A stretch of 64,000 nucleotides of DNA from positions 325,312 through 389,311 of the forward strand of contig VXAY01005627.1 in the NCBI GenBank assembly GCA_013399855.1. Reading direction: 5' to 3'. Under the pieces are notes generated by a model. It did not search any database. It was given only the letters and a program-made list of their open reading frames with translations, and was not told the DNA's origin. Origin of the DNA: Oxyruncus cristatus. Taxonomy: Eukaryota; Chordata; Aves; Passeriformes; Cotingidae. Position 1 is the first letter of the stretch. Every line of letters begins with the position of its first letter. The position numbers and the translations under genes were made by a program. This document shows, in pieces, positions 13,009 through 26,285 of the stretch.

Positions 13009-16000
13009 AATAAATGGAAATGTTTCTGTCAGCTTCAGTAAGTCATCTAAAAATGAGAGGTGATCTTCTGTGGTCAGAGCAGTTGTGTTAAAAGGTCTGT
13101 GTTGAGTGAAGTGAGAGCAAATAAGCAATAGTGTGACATGATGTGCTGCGATGAAGGTAAAAGAAACACTATCTTTTAAATGCTGTGTGTTTGAGGAGTC
13201 TTAATCTTGCAGTCACTCACTTTACTGAACCATCCCAATTGGTGGGAATAGTCTTATTACAGGACTAGGTAATTAGAGGTGGGTTATATTGTGTTTGAGC
13301 TCCTTGGCTTGAAAACCCAAGAGGCTGAGAGCATTAGAGGTGTGAATCAGTTTGGGGTTTGTTACGCACATGCAATGAGTGGATGCAATTCCCTCACTCA
13401 GTATGACAAAGTAACTTGATGCTCTATTGAATGAAAGGTAGGAGATCATTTTACTTTGGATGAACAGTTTTCTGTATGGGATATAAATTCCGAGAAATAA
13501 CAAGTTATTTAGTAGTATTTTTTATACTGGAGGTTATTAGAGAAGATGCAAGCATAATTTAATTTATGAGGTTTAACAAGAAATACCTGAGCATGCCCTG
13601 CCTCTATATTATTGAAAAATAAATGTTTCATGGCAATAGGATGTTAGTTTCCATCCTTCACAGGCCAATTTTGACCTAATCTTCGGAGTTTGATCTCCAC
13701 AGATACCAGCTGATGAAGCTTTGATTATGCAGGAAATTTATTCTGAGCTCAGCTGAAAAACATCTGGCAGGAGTGCAGGAATCAGAGCTGTGCTGCTGCA
13801 AGCTCATAGAGGCAGTGAGGCACTCTGAGTAGCTGCAGAGTAGCCCATAGAGGGGCTGCTGTATTTATTAGCTCAGCAGTCCTGCTTGTGCTTGCCAGTT
13901 TCCACGGTCCTGGGATATTAGCCAGCCTTGTTGGCTGTATACAAGTATATGTATTTTTCTCTCTATCTAAATGTCTCTTTGTTTTAAAATACAATTTAAG
14001 GGAATCCCATGTTGCCTCCTGGTCAACTCACCCAGTACTGTCTGTTTCAGTGGAAAAGAATTAGCAATGCTGTAAATAATATCGTTTGCACCAGTTCAGC
14101 AGATGGTATGTAGTCTTGCAAATGTCACCTACCAAAAATATTAAATGAAGATTTTAAAATCTGCTGACCTAGTGATGAAATTCTTCCCCATATCTAGTGG
14201 TTGAGGTCTCTTGGTGCTTTCAGCTCAGACCTTGCACTTTACGTTCATCCAGGCTATTTCAGATGTTCCTGTTTAGTGTTGCTTGGCAACTGCAGACTCT
14301 TTAATGACCCTTATAGTTTCAGCGAGGTGAATATTCCTCTTTTTGTGTTGGGATGTGGAGGAGAGTATTGTTAGTGCTACCATAAAACCTCCTTTCACTG
14401 ATAGATGAAGTTATCTCTGTATTCGGTAGTTTGAGACACTTGAATTAAAACTGTGTAAATACAAGGTATTTTAATTATTCCTGTCAAGCTCATCAGTGCT
14501 CATACTGGTCTTGGAGATTCTTGATTTCAAGCTTTTCATTTCCTCAGCCTGAAATTACGAATAATCATTCTTCAAAAACTCTTGTCAGTTTAGTGAGTGA
14601 AAGGCTAGCTAACCCTGGCTAGAAGTACAGAAAAGGGCCTATTAGAAGAAACTAGTCTAAATTTAGGAACTGTTATAAACTTTATAAACTGAAGGGAAAT
14701 AGGCTGTAAGATACTGTGGGGAAAAGTGATTTTGGCTGCATGGAACAGAAAATGGAATTTATTCCCTATATAACACATGTAATGAGAAATTCTTTTCTTC
14801 ACTAGAAAAAGACATGAAGGGATGTGGTTTTCTGAAGTGATTAATAAATTTACCTAGCATTTTTAGCTCAGAAATTATATATTCTCTGTAGTATGCATAT
14901 TCCCCCCCAAAAAATGAGAGATTTTGCTCACTTTATTTTGCCAAGTTGCTTTTATAATCTATGCTTATGGCTGTAGTTCAATACTCTTGAAAAAATATTA
15001 CCTTCCATCTCTAGAGCTTGTACTGTTACCACTTGATACTTATTTTTGTTTAAATTTTTTTGTATATTGATAACAAAGAAATGAACATCTGTTTTTCTAT
15101 ACAGTAGGATGCAACTTCAAGTAAAAATTATAATTTGAAGTTATATTTTCAGTCTAAGTTATAAAATCTAATTCCTTTTGAAGGAAGCAAAATATATATA
15201 TCCATGAAAAATAATTAAAAAATTGCTTCTTAAATGCTTGGTTATATTTTTTTCACATTTGTGTTTTCAACCTAGGTTTTTCCTATTTAATTAAAAATAA
15301 GCACAATTTTCCTTTGCATTTACTTTTTCAAATCACACAGCATGTTTCTCCATTCTTAAGTCAGTTTGCTTTGTCATACAAAAATATTCACTCTTAATTA
15401 ATGTTCAACTTAATTTTATAATACAGAATTGGTCTCACAGGGCCCTGCACCACCATTACATATGCAATGCTTATTTTGTGTTTCTTAGTAGTTTAAAAAA
15501 AAAAGTGTTATATGGCTGAACTTTTCAGATGACACGATCCTACAGTTATACTGACAATACTGTTTACATTTGGTAATGGACACAGTAAGTACTGAGGAGC
15601 TGTATAACCTCCCAGAAATGAGCAGCACCTGTAAACAGATTTCTAAATCTGTTGGCTGTATAGTCTGTGGCCAAACTTTCTAAACCTGCAACTTATTTAG
15701 GTAACTGAATTTGACCTGACTGCAGAAGTGCAAAACTCCCCTAAGTCTGATGATGTCAATGAGAGATGTAGATATACAGAATTTTCAAAAACTTCACTGG
15801 TTTTGTGCATGGGTCTAAATTATGAATGGGAAATCACTCCTACTGTTCCTGACTTTCTGTGTAACTATCACAGCTTCTCAGGCAATTAATGTTCATGGTG
15901 TGTGTGAGGGAGATGTTTCATTGTAAAATGGATCTGAATTACGTGGTGGGGGCATGCAAAAGTCAGAACCCTGCTTTACTCATATAGTCAAGTTTGTTGG

Positions 16001-16732
16001 AATACAGGCCTCAGGAGGACACTGGCATAGTTTTGTCATGCAGAGGGAGTATTGCTACAATTTTGACCATGAGAGCATGGGACAGGTATAATGTTATTGT
16101 GCTTTGTGCCATCCCTCTGCTGTGATTAAACAAAATTAATTTCTCTGGGATTCCACTGTATGGTCCGTTTTGCACAGAATACCCATGGCGGTGCGGGGAA
16201 GCAAAGGAATGGAGGGCAATATCCAGGGGCGTTGCTCAGACATAGATAAGAAGGTGTAGAAAACAAACAGCCAGGCCAGCAAAACAGCATTCGTTCCTTT
16301 CTATAAGGTATGTGACTTGTGAAGGATGAAGACTGTGAATAAATAGCATACATTTTTAATATAATTATGTAAGCTAAAATAAATATTTTACATTTATTAT
16401 GCATAATAAAATAATTAGACAACATTCTGTAAGGGAATGTGGCATCTGAAATTCCAACTGCAGAAGGATTCATTGCATATTTTCAGCAGCAGCTGCATGA
16501 CTTAGGGGGAGTGACTCCACTGGGGCTACTTTTCTTTTTTTGGACAGCATCCCTAGGGAGTTCCTATTTCCCTCTGACTCATAGTATCTGTTCATAGATT
16601 GTAAAGAGCAGTTTATAATACACTCCAGGATTTGCACCTAAGTCATAAGAATGTGCAAAGTAAGTGTTTTCTCTCTGTTTATTTTGGTGAATTCAATAAC
16701 CTTTAGGTATGATTGCATCAGCTGTGCACTAT

Positions 16733-16790
16733 TCCCTAGTTATATCAAGGATAACTAGGGACTACTTTAAAGATGAGGTATGTACCTCAT
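16733..16790. repeat. Cluster of two perfect inverted repeats
   Basis: The arms at 16733-16743 and 16751-16761 are perfect 11-bp inverted repeats around a 7-base loop. Twelve bases further on, 16773-16780 and 16783-16790 form perfect 8-bp arms around TG. Just after this the 8-mer ATGTACTA occurs twice within about 20 bases. The arrangement could be an old transposon remnant or chance in AT-rich intron. The stems are too short for a typical microRNA precursor. Confidence 0.6.
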
Positions 16791-18095
16791 GTACTACCAT
16801 ATGTACTAATTCATAGCAAAACTGAAAGGCTGTTAAGGCAAATTCTACATAAAATGATGAAAAAAAATTATCATTAAAATGTTAATATGCTCTTTGTAAC
16901 CTGTGAAATTTAACATGCATGTATAAGAAATAACTAGGTTATACAACTGTATAGGGTGATGAGGATTCCAGGTGACAACCACCACTGCACTATGGAAAAA
17001 CACTTTTTTATATATATCACAAAGGCAGAATGGTTAAAAAAAAAAAAGTGCATATATTTGTACGAATATAAAGTTGCTAAGGAAAATAATGCATATATGT
17101 AACAGAACAAACTGGGCCTTCAGGAAGCACTCCAGCTTCTGTTGTGTTCAGCAGCATGAGTTGAGGATATCCAGTGTCTTGTGCTAGCATACTTATAAAC
17201 AAATGAAGATAGAAGTTTAGAGAGACATTCTGTCAGTGCATGGGCATAGTTCCCAGATGCAAACTCCTCAGAATATTATTCACTCCTTAGTTTTTAATAA
17301 ACATTCAGATAAAATATTTGGAAATATTTCTGTTAATCTGAAATAAAATATGCTGTAGCATTTAAGTACATAAAAATAATCTGAAATAAAAATTAAATAT
17401 AGTTGCAAAAACTCTTTATTTATTCTAGTGAATACATGGCATACAAAACAACGTTATTCCCTTTATGATGTTTCTGTGGCTTAATAAAACATTTTATCAT
17501 CACCTCAGTTGTAGCAAATAGTTCATATGGTAAACTCAGAATGAAAATATGCAATGTTGTAATAGTGCACAATACAGAGCACCTATCAGGTAAACCAACT
17601 TGACTAGATGTAATTCAAATGCGCAGAACCAGAGAGCTCACAATTACTAATATGACCCTTGCTTGGGCACATGTATGTTGTCTGCACTGACTGAGAAATC
17701 CTGTCTCTGCAGTTTTGGAAAATGGTGTTGGTGTCAGTGTATAAAAGAGTTTAAACTCCCTCTCTCAAAGCTGTCCCTGTCCAGTATCACTGCATGGACT
17801 GCTCAAGAAAATGTATACTTACTAGGAAACATGATTGCTTCTTTAATAAAGACATATGTATGTGCACACACATATGTAGACTTGGTGACTATGGTCCACA
17901 GTGAATTGTCATGTTAAGAGGCTTTGGCACAGCATGCAATGCTATAATCATTTTGCAATGTCCTTTGCATTCCATATTTGTAATTAATAGAATAGTAAAT
18001 GCACTCTATTTGGTAGAAGGATAGTATGGAATTTTATTAATTTTAATGAATAATACTCCTTAAGTTAAGGAAATCCATCAATAATACCATGAGCA

Positions 18096-18139
18096 TTGAT
18101 TACTCAAGCTTCTTTTGTTGATTACTCAAGCTTCTTTTG
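18096..18139. repeat. Perfect tandem duplication of a 22-bp unit
   Basis: The 22-bp unit beginning TTGATTACTCAAG occurs twice head-to-tail without mismatch, and the first bases of a third copy follow at 18140. It is a minisatellite-like local duplication in the intron. Confidence 0.9.
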
Positions 18140-19743
18140 TTGATTTTTTTTCTTTCTATTTATTTATTCATTTATTACTGATGATTGGGGTTTTTTCCCT
18201 GTAGCCACTCTAAGTAAGAGGAGTTAAAAATTGCCTTTTTACTACAATGGATCTGTGATTCTCATGGTAACACTGAACCATCAGATTTGGGTCTTCAAAG
18301 ATCTGCCCAAGTATCTTTAAACTGGTGATGCAATTGCAAGCATTGATAATACTATTCTAGGCTCATTTTGGATTGAGTCCTTTGAAGAACAATGTTTAAG
18401 TGATCTATTTAAGCCTCAGTGCTATGCTAAATCTCAGGGATGACTGCTGAGTTTAATGCTACTGGGACATGCAGCCATTTTGATATCAACGTAAAAATTA
18501 CTATCTAGTCTCATCTTCTGACACCATCTCTCTGTATGGCCTGTCATGATCGTATCTCAGCGCTCTGCAGTTTTGTTCACTCTTTGGGTTAAGTTCTGCA
18601 AAAACATTATCAAGCTGATTTCTTTCAGTGCTGTCTTCCGCTTGCCGTTCAATTTGAGCTTAGTCCCTAAACTATTCTTCTTATGCAACCTCTTCCCTGC
18701 TGTATTGATGGTCTTTTTTTTGAAGCAGTGTCCAAGACACTTAACCCAGAACCTGAAGTATTTGGTGTCTAGGAAATATGGATAAGACCAATTCATACAG
18801 TGGACAGATTAATGTAACTAATGTCTTCTTTTTTTCACATTTTATCTTCTCTCTGTCCTCACATTTCTCTTTCCCTATCATATGTAATCATCGCTGTCTT
18901 ATCTATTCCTCTTTCTTAAGGAGTATAAATATCTTATCTAAATACATTATATTTATTTCTAATATACAGGTAATTAATGTTTATCAGTCTGGAACACCAG
19001 CATATATTTCAAACTAAAACAATCTTAAGTAAGTTGTATTTTGATATTAAATAAAGTCTTAGTACTAACCTCAAGATGAATGGCAAGGCTATGGTCTTAA
19101 TATAGCTTGAAGTAGCAAAAAAGACTTGTAATTTCCTGTTCTTACAGGGCTTCTGAAAAAAAAGGACAGTGAAGATCTGGTTTTATATCTACAAATAAAC
19201 TTTCATTTGTTAGAATAGTTTGTTTTAAAAATAATCATTGGCATCATAGTTTAATTAATGTGATCCTTTTAGGTAAAATGTATTTTAAAAAAGACTAAAG
19301 CAACTCTGTATGTTTTCTTTGCTCTTGCCTGTTAGCAGAGAATAAATAAATAAATTTGTTTGTTTCCTTTACTATTTCTTAATCCCCAATCCAGTCATTA
19401 TAAAAGGCCTAAAGCTATCTTTGGTGGTGGTAAAATCTGCAAGGAATTATTATTATAACTACTAGGTAACTATGTGGCAGCTGGTAAGCAATCTGAAAAT
19501 ATTTTCGTGGTGTTACAGACCTCCAAGATGAAATTGATAGATACGAGCCTGTTGTGTTGTATGGGGTTTATTCTCCAGGCTATGTGGCTACTACCATATA
19601 AAAAAAGTTTCTATATTAATGCTGTCTTTGTGACAACCTTCCCTCTTCCTCCTTCATATGTAACATACAGATGTCTGGGGAAGGGACAGAAAGAAAATTC
19701 TGTTTTGGAGTGGTTCCAGAGAGCACTGTGGTCTACTGTGAGT

Positions 19744-19779
19744 AGACTCTCTTCCAGACTCTCTTCCAACTCTACTTCC
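19744..19779. repeat. 12-bp tandem repeat, three copies
   Basis: The unit AGACTCTCTTCC occurs twice exactly (19744-19755, 19756-19767), followed by a third copy with two changes (19768-19779). This is a local pyrimidine-rich tandem array in intron sequence. Confidence 0.85.
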
Positions 19780-22700
19780 AGTAGAGTTGCCCTTGTTTCT
19801 GTACCAGCTTCTGCCCAAATTCCAATTCTGGAACAGTATATTGGGGCACTTTAGAAACACAGATACTAAAACCTCTGCCATCACCACAAGGTTCCCTGCT
19901 TGTGTAGTGGAAGCCTTGGTTTGATGCACCAGGCCTGCACCAGTTTTATGCACCAGTGTGGCTGGAGGTGTGTTCCGGGGACCACAACACAATATGTCAG
20001 GACTGAGGCTCTAGAGGAGAATCAGCACCTGGGATTTGGAAGGTTGGTGCTCCTGGCCACGCTCTCCCCATTGTGATGGGGAACCCATGTGTGCTAAAAG
20101 CTCATCTCTGAGAACCTCAGCTCTTTGTTTTGCAGACAGATGCATTAGAGATTTGGGAGTTCAGAGTTCCCAGGACATTGCCTCATAACCGATGGGCTCA
20201 AAGCTGCTGCTTAATGTTGGCCAGTAGCAAGGAGAGCTTGTCTCAAGGTTTGCATGTTGCTTTTTCTCTTTCCTGAGCTGCTGGGAGGTGGTGCCTTCTC
20301 CATAGGAAAATATGGCATAGGGAAGATAGGCCATTTGGTATACAACAGCTCATCTTCCCTAAAATCATTTTGCAGTCTCTGCTGTTATGATATCCTACTT
20401 TATTCTCATAAGTCATGAGACAGTCTGGAGAGGAGCCTGTTGTCCAAATATTTTATTAAGTTGCTTGTTACAGCTCTTTCGTCTGTGATTGGGATGGTCT
20501 TCATGGTTTTGCTAGGCCTGTTTAGGTCAGAATAGCAGCTGTAGATATGGCTGAGACTTCTTAGGGCCTTGCTTTATATAAACCAACATATAAATCCCTC
20601 AGTTTTATTATTACACGTGATAGGGTGCTGCTCTGGTGTTACAATTTCTTCTCTCTTTTTTTTTGAAAACCATTTAAAAAAAAATGTCAAGGATACTTGC
20701 ACATGCCATGTGGTGGTCAGTTAGCATTTTAGTTTCCAGTTTCCTTTCTGGCTATTAAAAAAGTTAAAAAGTGGTTTTTAGTAGTTTTCAATAAATTTGT
20801 CTTTTATATTTGGGTTGTCTATTTGGCTTTTGTCTTTAGCCTGTTGCATACAATATGTACCTAAATTTTGACTTTTAATGTTTTTTAAAATGTGTTCTTT
20901 TAATAATGAAAAAATAATTAAGGGGAGAAATATATACATGAAAAAGGTTGTTCTGCGTTCTTGGATGCCTTGGGTCAATGCAATTTCTTCTCATTTTATG
21001 TCTTCAGAGAAAGGATGAGGTCTGTACAGCACTCCTCATCTTCCCTTCGCAAGTTAGAATGCTGAGACGCAGCGTGCCATGAGAAACAAGCTGATGCAAC
21101 ACTGTTCTCCTTTTTCCCACTCCCATGGGTCAGGAGATTGGAGTGGACACATTCCTTGATGTTTACCCACCTCCTTCTGGAAATGCACTGAAAAAGGAAG
21201 ATAGTGGAAACTGAAAGGGATAATGAATAGGTGCTTCTGTTCATAGCCTGACAACAAATTGTTTATTCTTCCTAAAGTAAAAAGGAGGTTGCAGAGTGAC
21301 TTTTGACTCTCAGCCCAGATATCTCTGGTGCTCCCAGGGCTGGTAGCACAGCTGCAGGTTGCTCTGACCTCAGGCCACGTGACCTCCAGCCTAGTCTTTC
21401 TAGTCTTGTCTTTCCTTCCACTTAGGCAAAATGCCCAGCTTACTGTGGTTCCTAGAATATAGGTCCATATATATATATGTGTATTTTTTAATAATTCTTC
21501 TCTGGTGTTCTTCAGCATTGCTATCATATTATATTTTTAGTAATATTATGATTTAAAACTCTCAAAACTAGATACTCTGCAGTTCATAGTATTGTAAAAT
21601 TATTTGCATTATAATCCTCTAAATACATCAAGTGGTTCTAGTGATCTCATAAACTGCCTGAACATCGCTCTCTGCATTCATTGTAGTATTACTAGTACTC
21701 CTTAAAATGTAGTATTTATTGTTTCATATTTGTAACTTCCATGCATGCTGCTTCCATCTTTGTTCAAGACTGTTATGGATTCTCTCTGACAACTGTAGTC
21801 TAGGACATAATTTGTTCTGCTAGAAATCCCACGTGGAATGCCTTCTCATAATGAGCTTCCTCAAAACATTTCTGTTGAAATTTTGCATGTACAGTATACA
21901 GGGTAAACAATAATTCAAATAATTTTCAAGTTGTAGAAGGTATAGTGATGATTAAAATCAGTTCTTAAGTTTTGATGCTGTTTCATTAGAAAAATATGGT
22001 ATTTCCTACATCTTTTTGTTAACAAACTCTTGGCAAAATACAGAGAACCATTTCCATTAGCAAATTTTGGAGATATCGGCTATCGGTATTTTTACATATC
22101 AAAAGCCATAAGTAATTTTTTTTTTGTTTCAGAAAAGAAATATTTACCTTTAGTTCAAAAAGGCAGTTTTTATAAATAAGATGCCATTGATTGTTTTTCA
22201 GTCTGATGTCCCTAACTTATGCAAAGAGCTGTGCCAGCCCATCTATCCATCTTTTTTCCATTTCTTTAATAACTTTTTAAGCTGTTGGCCAGTTTTAGTG
22301 AAAACTGACAGCCTGTAGTAGTTGCTGAGATAATTTAAGTTCATGTTTCCTGAAAGAGGTGGATGAAGAGAGGAGCAAAAGAAAACCAGTGAGGAACAGG
22401 CCAGCAAAATGCAGCCATGATGCATTCTTCTCTTTTAAAATCCAACCTCACAACCCAGCACAGCCATGTTTCCTTGAAAGGGATTATCTTGAAGGGACAT
22501 TGTTGGGGAGCTGCTGCTACTGCACTGAGAGATTTAGTGAACATGGCAAGAAGCCATAGGATGATTTTGTGCTTTAGTTGGTACAATGCTGATGTATCAA
22601 TGTTTTGAGTCCCAAATCAACAGTTTGTTGCAAGTTGTCAGGATAGGTCCTTTTTAAAGGTATTTTTTAAGGATAAAGATAACACCCCCAAGTATCTGTA

Positions 22701-25700
22701 TTATTCTTCATAAAAGAGATTATTTGGAAGAGACTTTTACCCAAGAGATTGAGACCACTGACATTTCTTAGTGAATAGGAAGAAACTTCCCACTACGGAG
22801 ATATTATTCCATGAGTACTTTCTTTGGCACTTTTTCTGTTTTCTATAAGTCATTCACTGATGAACTGACATTTTCATAGGTCTAGGCAGATGTGTTTACT
22901 TGAGAAAAAGAAGAAAAGTTTGAAAAAATGCCAAGTTCTTTTACATGTTATTAGTGATACTGAACATCCACCAATTCTCATCTCACATGGCGTCCAGTGG
23001 CTCTGTACCTATTTGAAATTCAGCCTCTTCATTTAGGTGACTAAATGTGACTTTCATCACATTTTAATTTGAATTTTAATTACTAGTCTTTAAGATTTTG
23101 ATCAGCACTAATAAATTATAGCACAGTCATATGGTATTTAGCTGATTGATTTTTGTATGCTGAAATACAGTCATATTGAAGAGTAGTAAAAATACTTTCA
23201 AGTAGAAGAAATTTTTCAAGGATAAAGGAATTTGTACCAGATTTGTTAAGGTCTGTGTCAGACCAGAGAGGAAAGTCCTAAATCTGAGCCCTTGTGAGGG
23301 CGAAGCAGGTGTCTCCTATCCAGTGTGTTTAAATGCAGTAACATCAAGTCAGGCAATCAGCCCAAAAAAGGCCAGCAAGTGCAGCTTTTTGGAGTGACTG
23401 TGTGTTTCCTGGTGGTGGTGCAAGGTGAGGGATGAGTATACAGTATTGGGTAATGGATAGCTCTATTGGTGCACTAGATTGCAGAACTGTATTCTAAAAG
23501 GCAAATACAGCATTTGTTTGTTTTACCTGAGTTCTTGTCCACCAGCATCTGCTCTTGGCTTCCTCTTTTGTTCGGATCTCTTTTCCCTCAGAAGTCTACA
23601 ACATAACATCAGGAGAATTTTTATTTTCTTTTCCTGCTCTGAAGTGCCCATTTTTAGTTTCAGTTCTCCAGTAGCATGGCAGGAGTACTGTAACAGAAAG
23701 GGTTATAACTAAGCATCTCTCCATCTGAACATCTCTGTTCCATAGCTCAGTTGGGAGTCAGCTCTCACTGGCTGGATAGTGTGTACTGTCATGGGGTCAA
23801 TACTGTAAAACAAAAACAAAGACAGTGGATGAAGTCCTGGCCCCACTGATGTTAATCATATCACCTCCATGTCCTCAGTGAAGCGACAGTTCTCTGCCCG
23901 TCATGAAGTACTTGCTTCTTAGGAGAGACATGGAAAGCTGGGGGGTTGGTAGCACCTTCCTCAAGACTTTGTATCCTGAACAGTAAAAAAAGTTCAACAA
24001 GGCAAGTAAATTGTGGGATCAAGTACCCAAAATTTGCAGAGACAATCCCGATCTCCCTAAATCATGCCAAATGACATAAATGCAAAAGCATCTACTTCTT
24101 TTGGAGTTTCTGGGTGTTTTTCATTTTCCTCTCTAATGAGTTTGCGAGTTCCTACACGAGTGAATGAAATCACTGAGGTGTGCTCAGAAGTCTGTGTTCT
24201 GGGGAAATGATATACTTGTGGTACAATTCTTAGGCAAACAGGACCCTATTTCTGTATTCTTGGTTATGTTGGAGGCCTGAATATTAGACAAGTCAGGATT
24301 CATTTAGTTAATAATGGCTGCTGTCTGCAGCCTCATTCTAGTTATTGTTTAGGGTTCTCAGCTAAAAGGGCACAGAACAGGGGTTTGGAAGCCTGTTGTT
24401 TGGATTTTGTAGGAAAGTTTTGTTGGGAACATAACTGAAAACAGCAGAACAATTCTGAAAGGAGGATTAGATCTGCTGTTGGCTCCTGGCACACTTCCTG
24501 GCTGTCTAATGGCAGAGTTTGAAGAAGAAAGGGATGGTACAGGGTATTCCATGCCAGCTAATACTTTCCTGGGATAGATGAGAACAGAATTAGTCTTCCT
24601 CGAGATAAGGGCAGCCTAAAACTCAGGAGTTTTACTTCCTAGAATAGTGCCTTAATTTCCAGAAAGTTAGGGGCAGCAGTGTTTCATTTTCCAGAGCAGA
24701 GCTCCTGATGTTTCATATTGGCAATCTACACTTTCTTTAGAAAAAGTAGATGCCTAATTGAAGCAAATATTGTTACCTACATTAGTTCTTTCTTATGTCC
24801 ACTAATTGCATTGGGAATTTGAATGGTTATGGAGGACAGACTAGGTTGTACTGCCATGCCCAACAATGCATCTAAGCAGAAGCTAATTTCTAGTCTGTTT
24901 TACTGATACCTTGTCTCCCACACCTATCACTACTCTTTTTGCCTGTTTTCTGGTTGTCGTGTCCTTCTCAATACTTTGATTGTAATTTTTCTAAGGCCAA
25001 GACCATTTTTTTTTGTCGTTTCTCCAGAATGGCATAATATCATTCTGTTGTGCCACCCTCAAAGGTCAGTGTGCTGTGCAGGGGGAACATTCCATCTTTC
25101 TTGGAACTACTTTTTGCTTCCTAAACATAGGACATTGCACCAGAGTATAGGAAAGCCTGTACTATTGTGCTGAAATCTTATTGTTGCCAGGACTGTGATA
25201 CTGTTTAATGGCTAAAACCTCAAAGAAGGTGTAACAGCTGAGACCTTGCATTCCGTTGAAGTGCAATATCAGTACCTAATTCCCATAGTCTCCTTAGAAA
25301 ATCTCATCTCTCGTTTATGGACTAGTCATCCAATACCTTTCATGAGTATTAAATGCCTATAAATAGAATTTTTCAAATATGTGCTATTAGAATCAGCCTT
25401 GACTCCTTTAGTCTGGTTTTGTTTTTAAACCTGACCTTCAAGTAAGTGTCTCACTAAATGCATTTCTGGGTGCATTATTTTTGTTTTGTTTTTTGAGATC
25501 ATGTCATTGTTATATAGCTGAAGAAGGTGTAGTACTGGAAGCAATGCATCTTGGAGTGCAAGTAGAACTATTTAGATTCGACTCTCTTCTTTAAAGTACA
25601 GCTTCTTTATCTGTAACTATCCAGTATCTAGAAAGGAAGGATTTCATGATATTATGAGCTATATTCTTCTCTTGGTATTCACCTCATGTTAGCAAGCTGC

Positions 25701-26235
25701 TGTTCTGTAAACTCTTGGAAATGGCCCTGAAACATATAGACTACTGCATCAATCTGAAAACAAAAAGGAAACAAATACATATAGCTGTCTTCCTAAATTT
25801 CTATTTTTTACTTAATTTCTGTTTACTTTTTGAAAAATTCTTGGATTATTTATAATAGTTATCCAGTAAAGTCTTGTGGCCTTTGAAGAGGTATATGGGT
25901 TAATGACTTCTCAAAGAATTGTTCTACGAGAGTACTGTGGCATTTTTAGAGTGAGTGCTTAGTTAAAACAGTCACTAAAGGCATGTTATTCACATAGGCA
26001 TCTTTTGTATCCAACCTATGTATTTTACATTATCTATGCATTCTGACTTGATTCACTAATATAATTTCATATATGTACATATAACATTAAGCTTATGAAT
26101 AGGTACAGTTGTTCTAAAGTTAGTTATGTTCCCTAGAATCACAAACTGAATTAGCTCTTTAAGGACTGTGCTACTATGATGCAAAATAGATTCAAAGAAA
26201 TAGTTTGGTTTTATTTAAAAGGTGAAGAATGCAGA

Positions 26236-26285
26236 GGTTTTTTGGTGGTGTTGTTTTGTTTGTTCAGTTGGTTTTTTTTTTTAGT
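26236..26285. repeat. Short G/T-rich low-complexity tract
   Basis: The sequence is mostly T and G on the + strand (GGTGGTG, TTTTGTTTG and a poly-T run). It belongs to the same simple-sequence class as 12904-13008. Confidence 0.75.

Noticed and set aside
12883..13128. Lys/Thr-rich frame on the - strand
   Set aside because: It is the translation of the G/T-rich simple tract read on the other strand.
15640..15780. Possible relic of an old sauropsid repeat (CAACTTATTTAGGTAACTG, GATGTCAATGAGAG)
   Set aside because: The resemblance is too weak to support a call; only short words match the pattern that I recall.
21054..21527. Open frame of 157 codons on the - strand, the longest in the window
   Set aside because: It has no recognisable domain, no splice or promoter context, ordinary intronic composition, and a competing frame overlaps it. 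A frame of this length is expected by chance in 64 kb.
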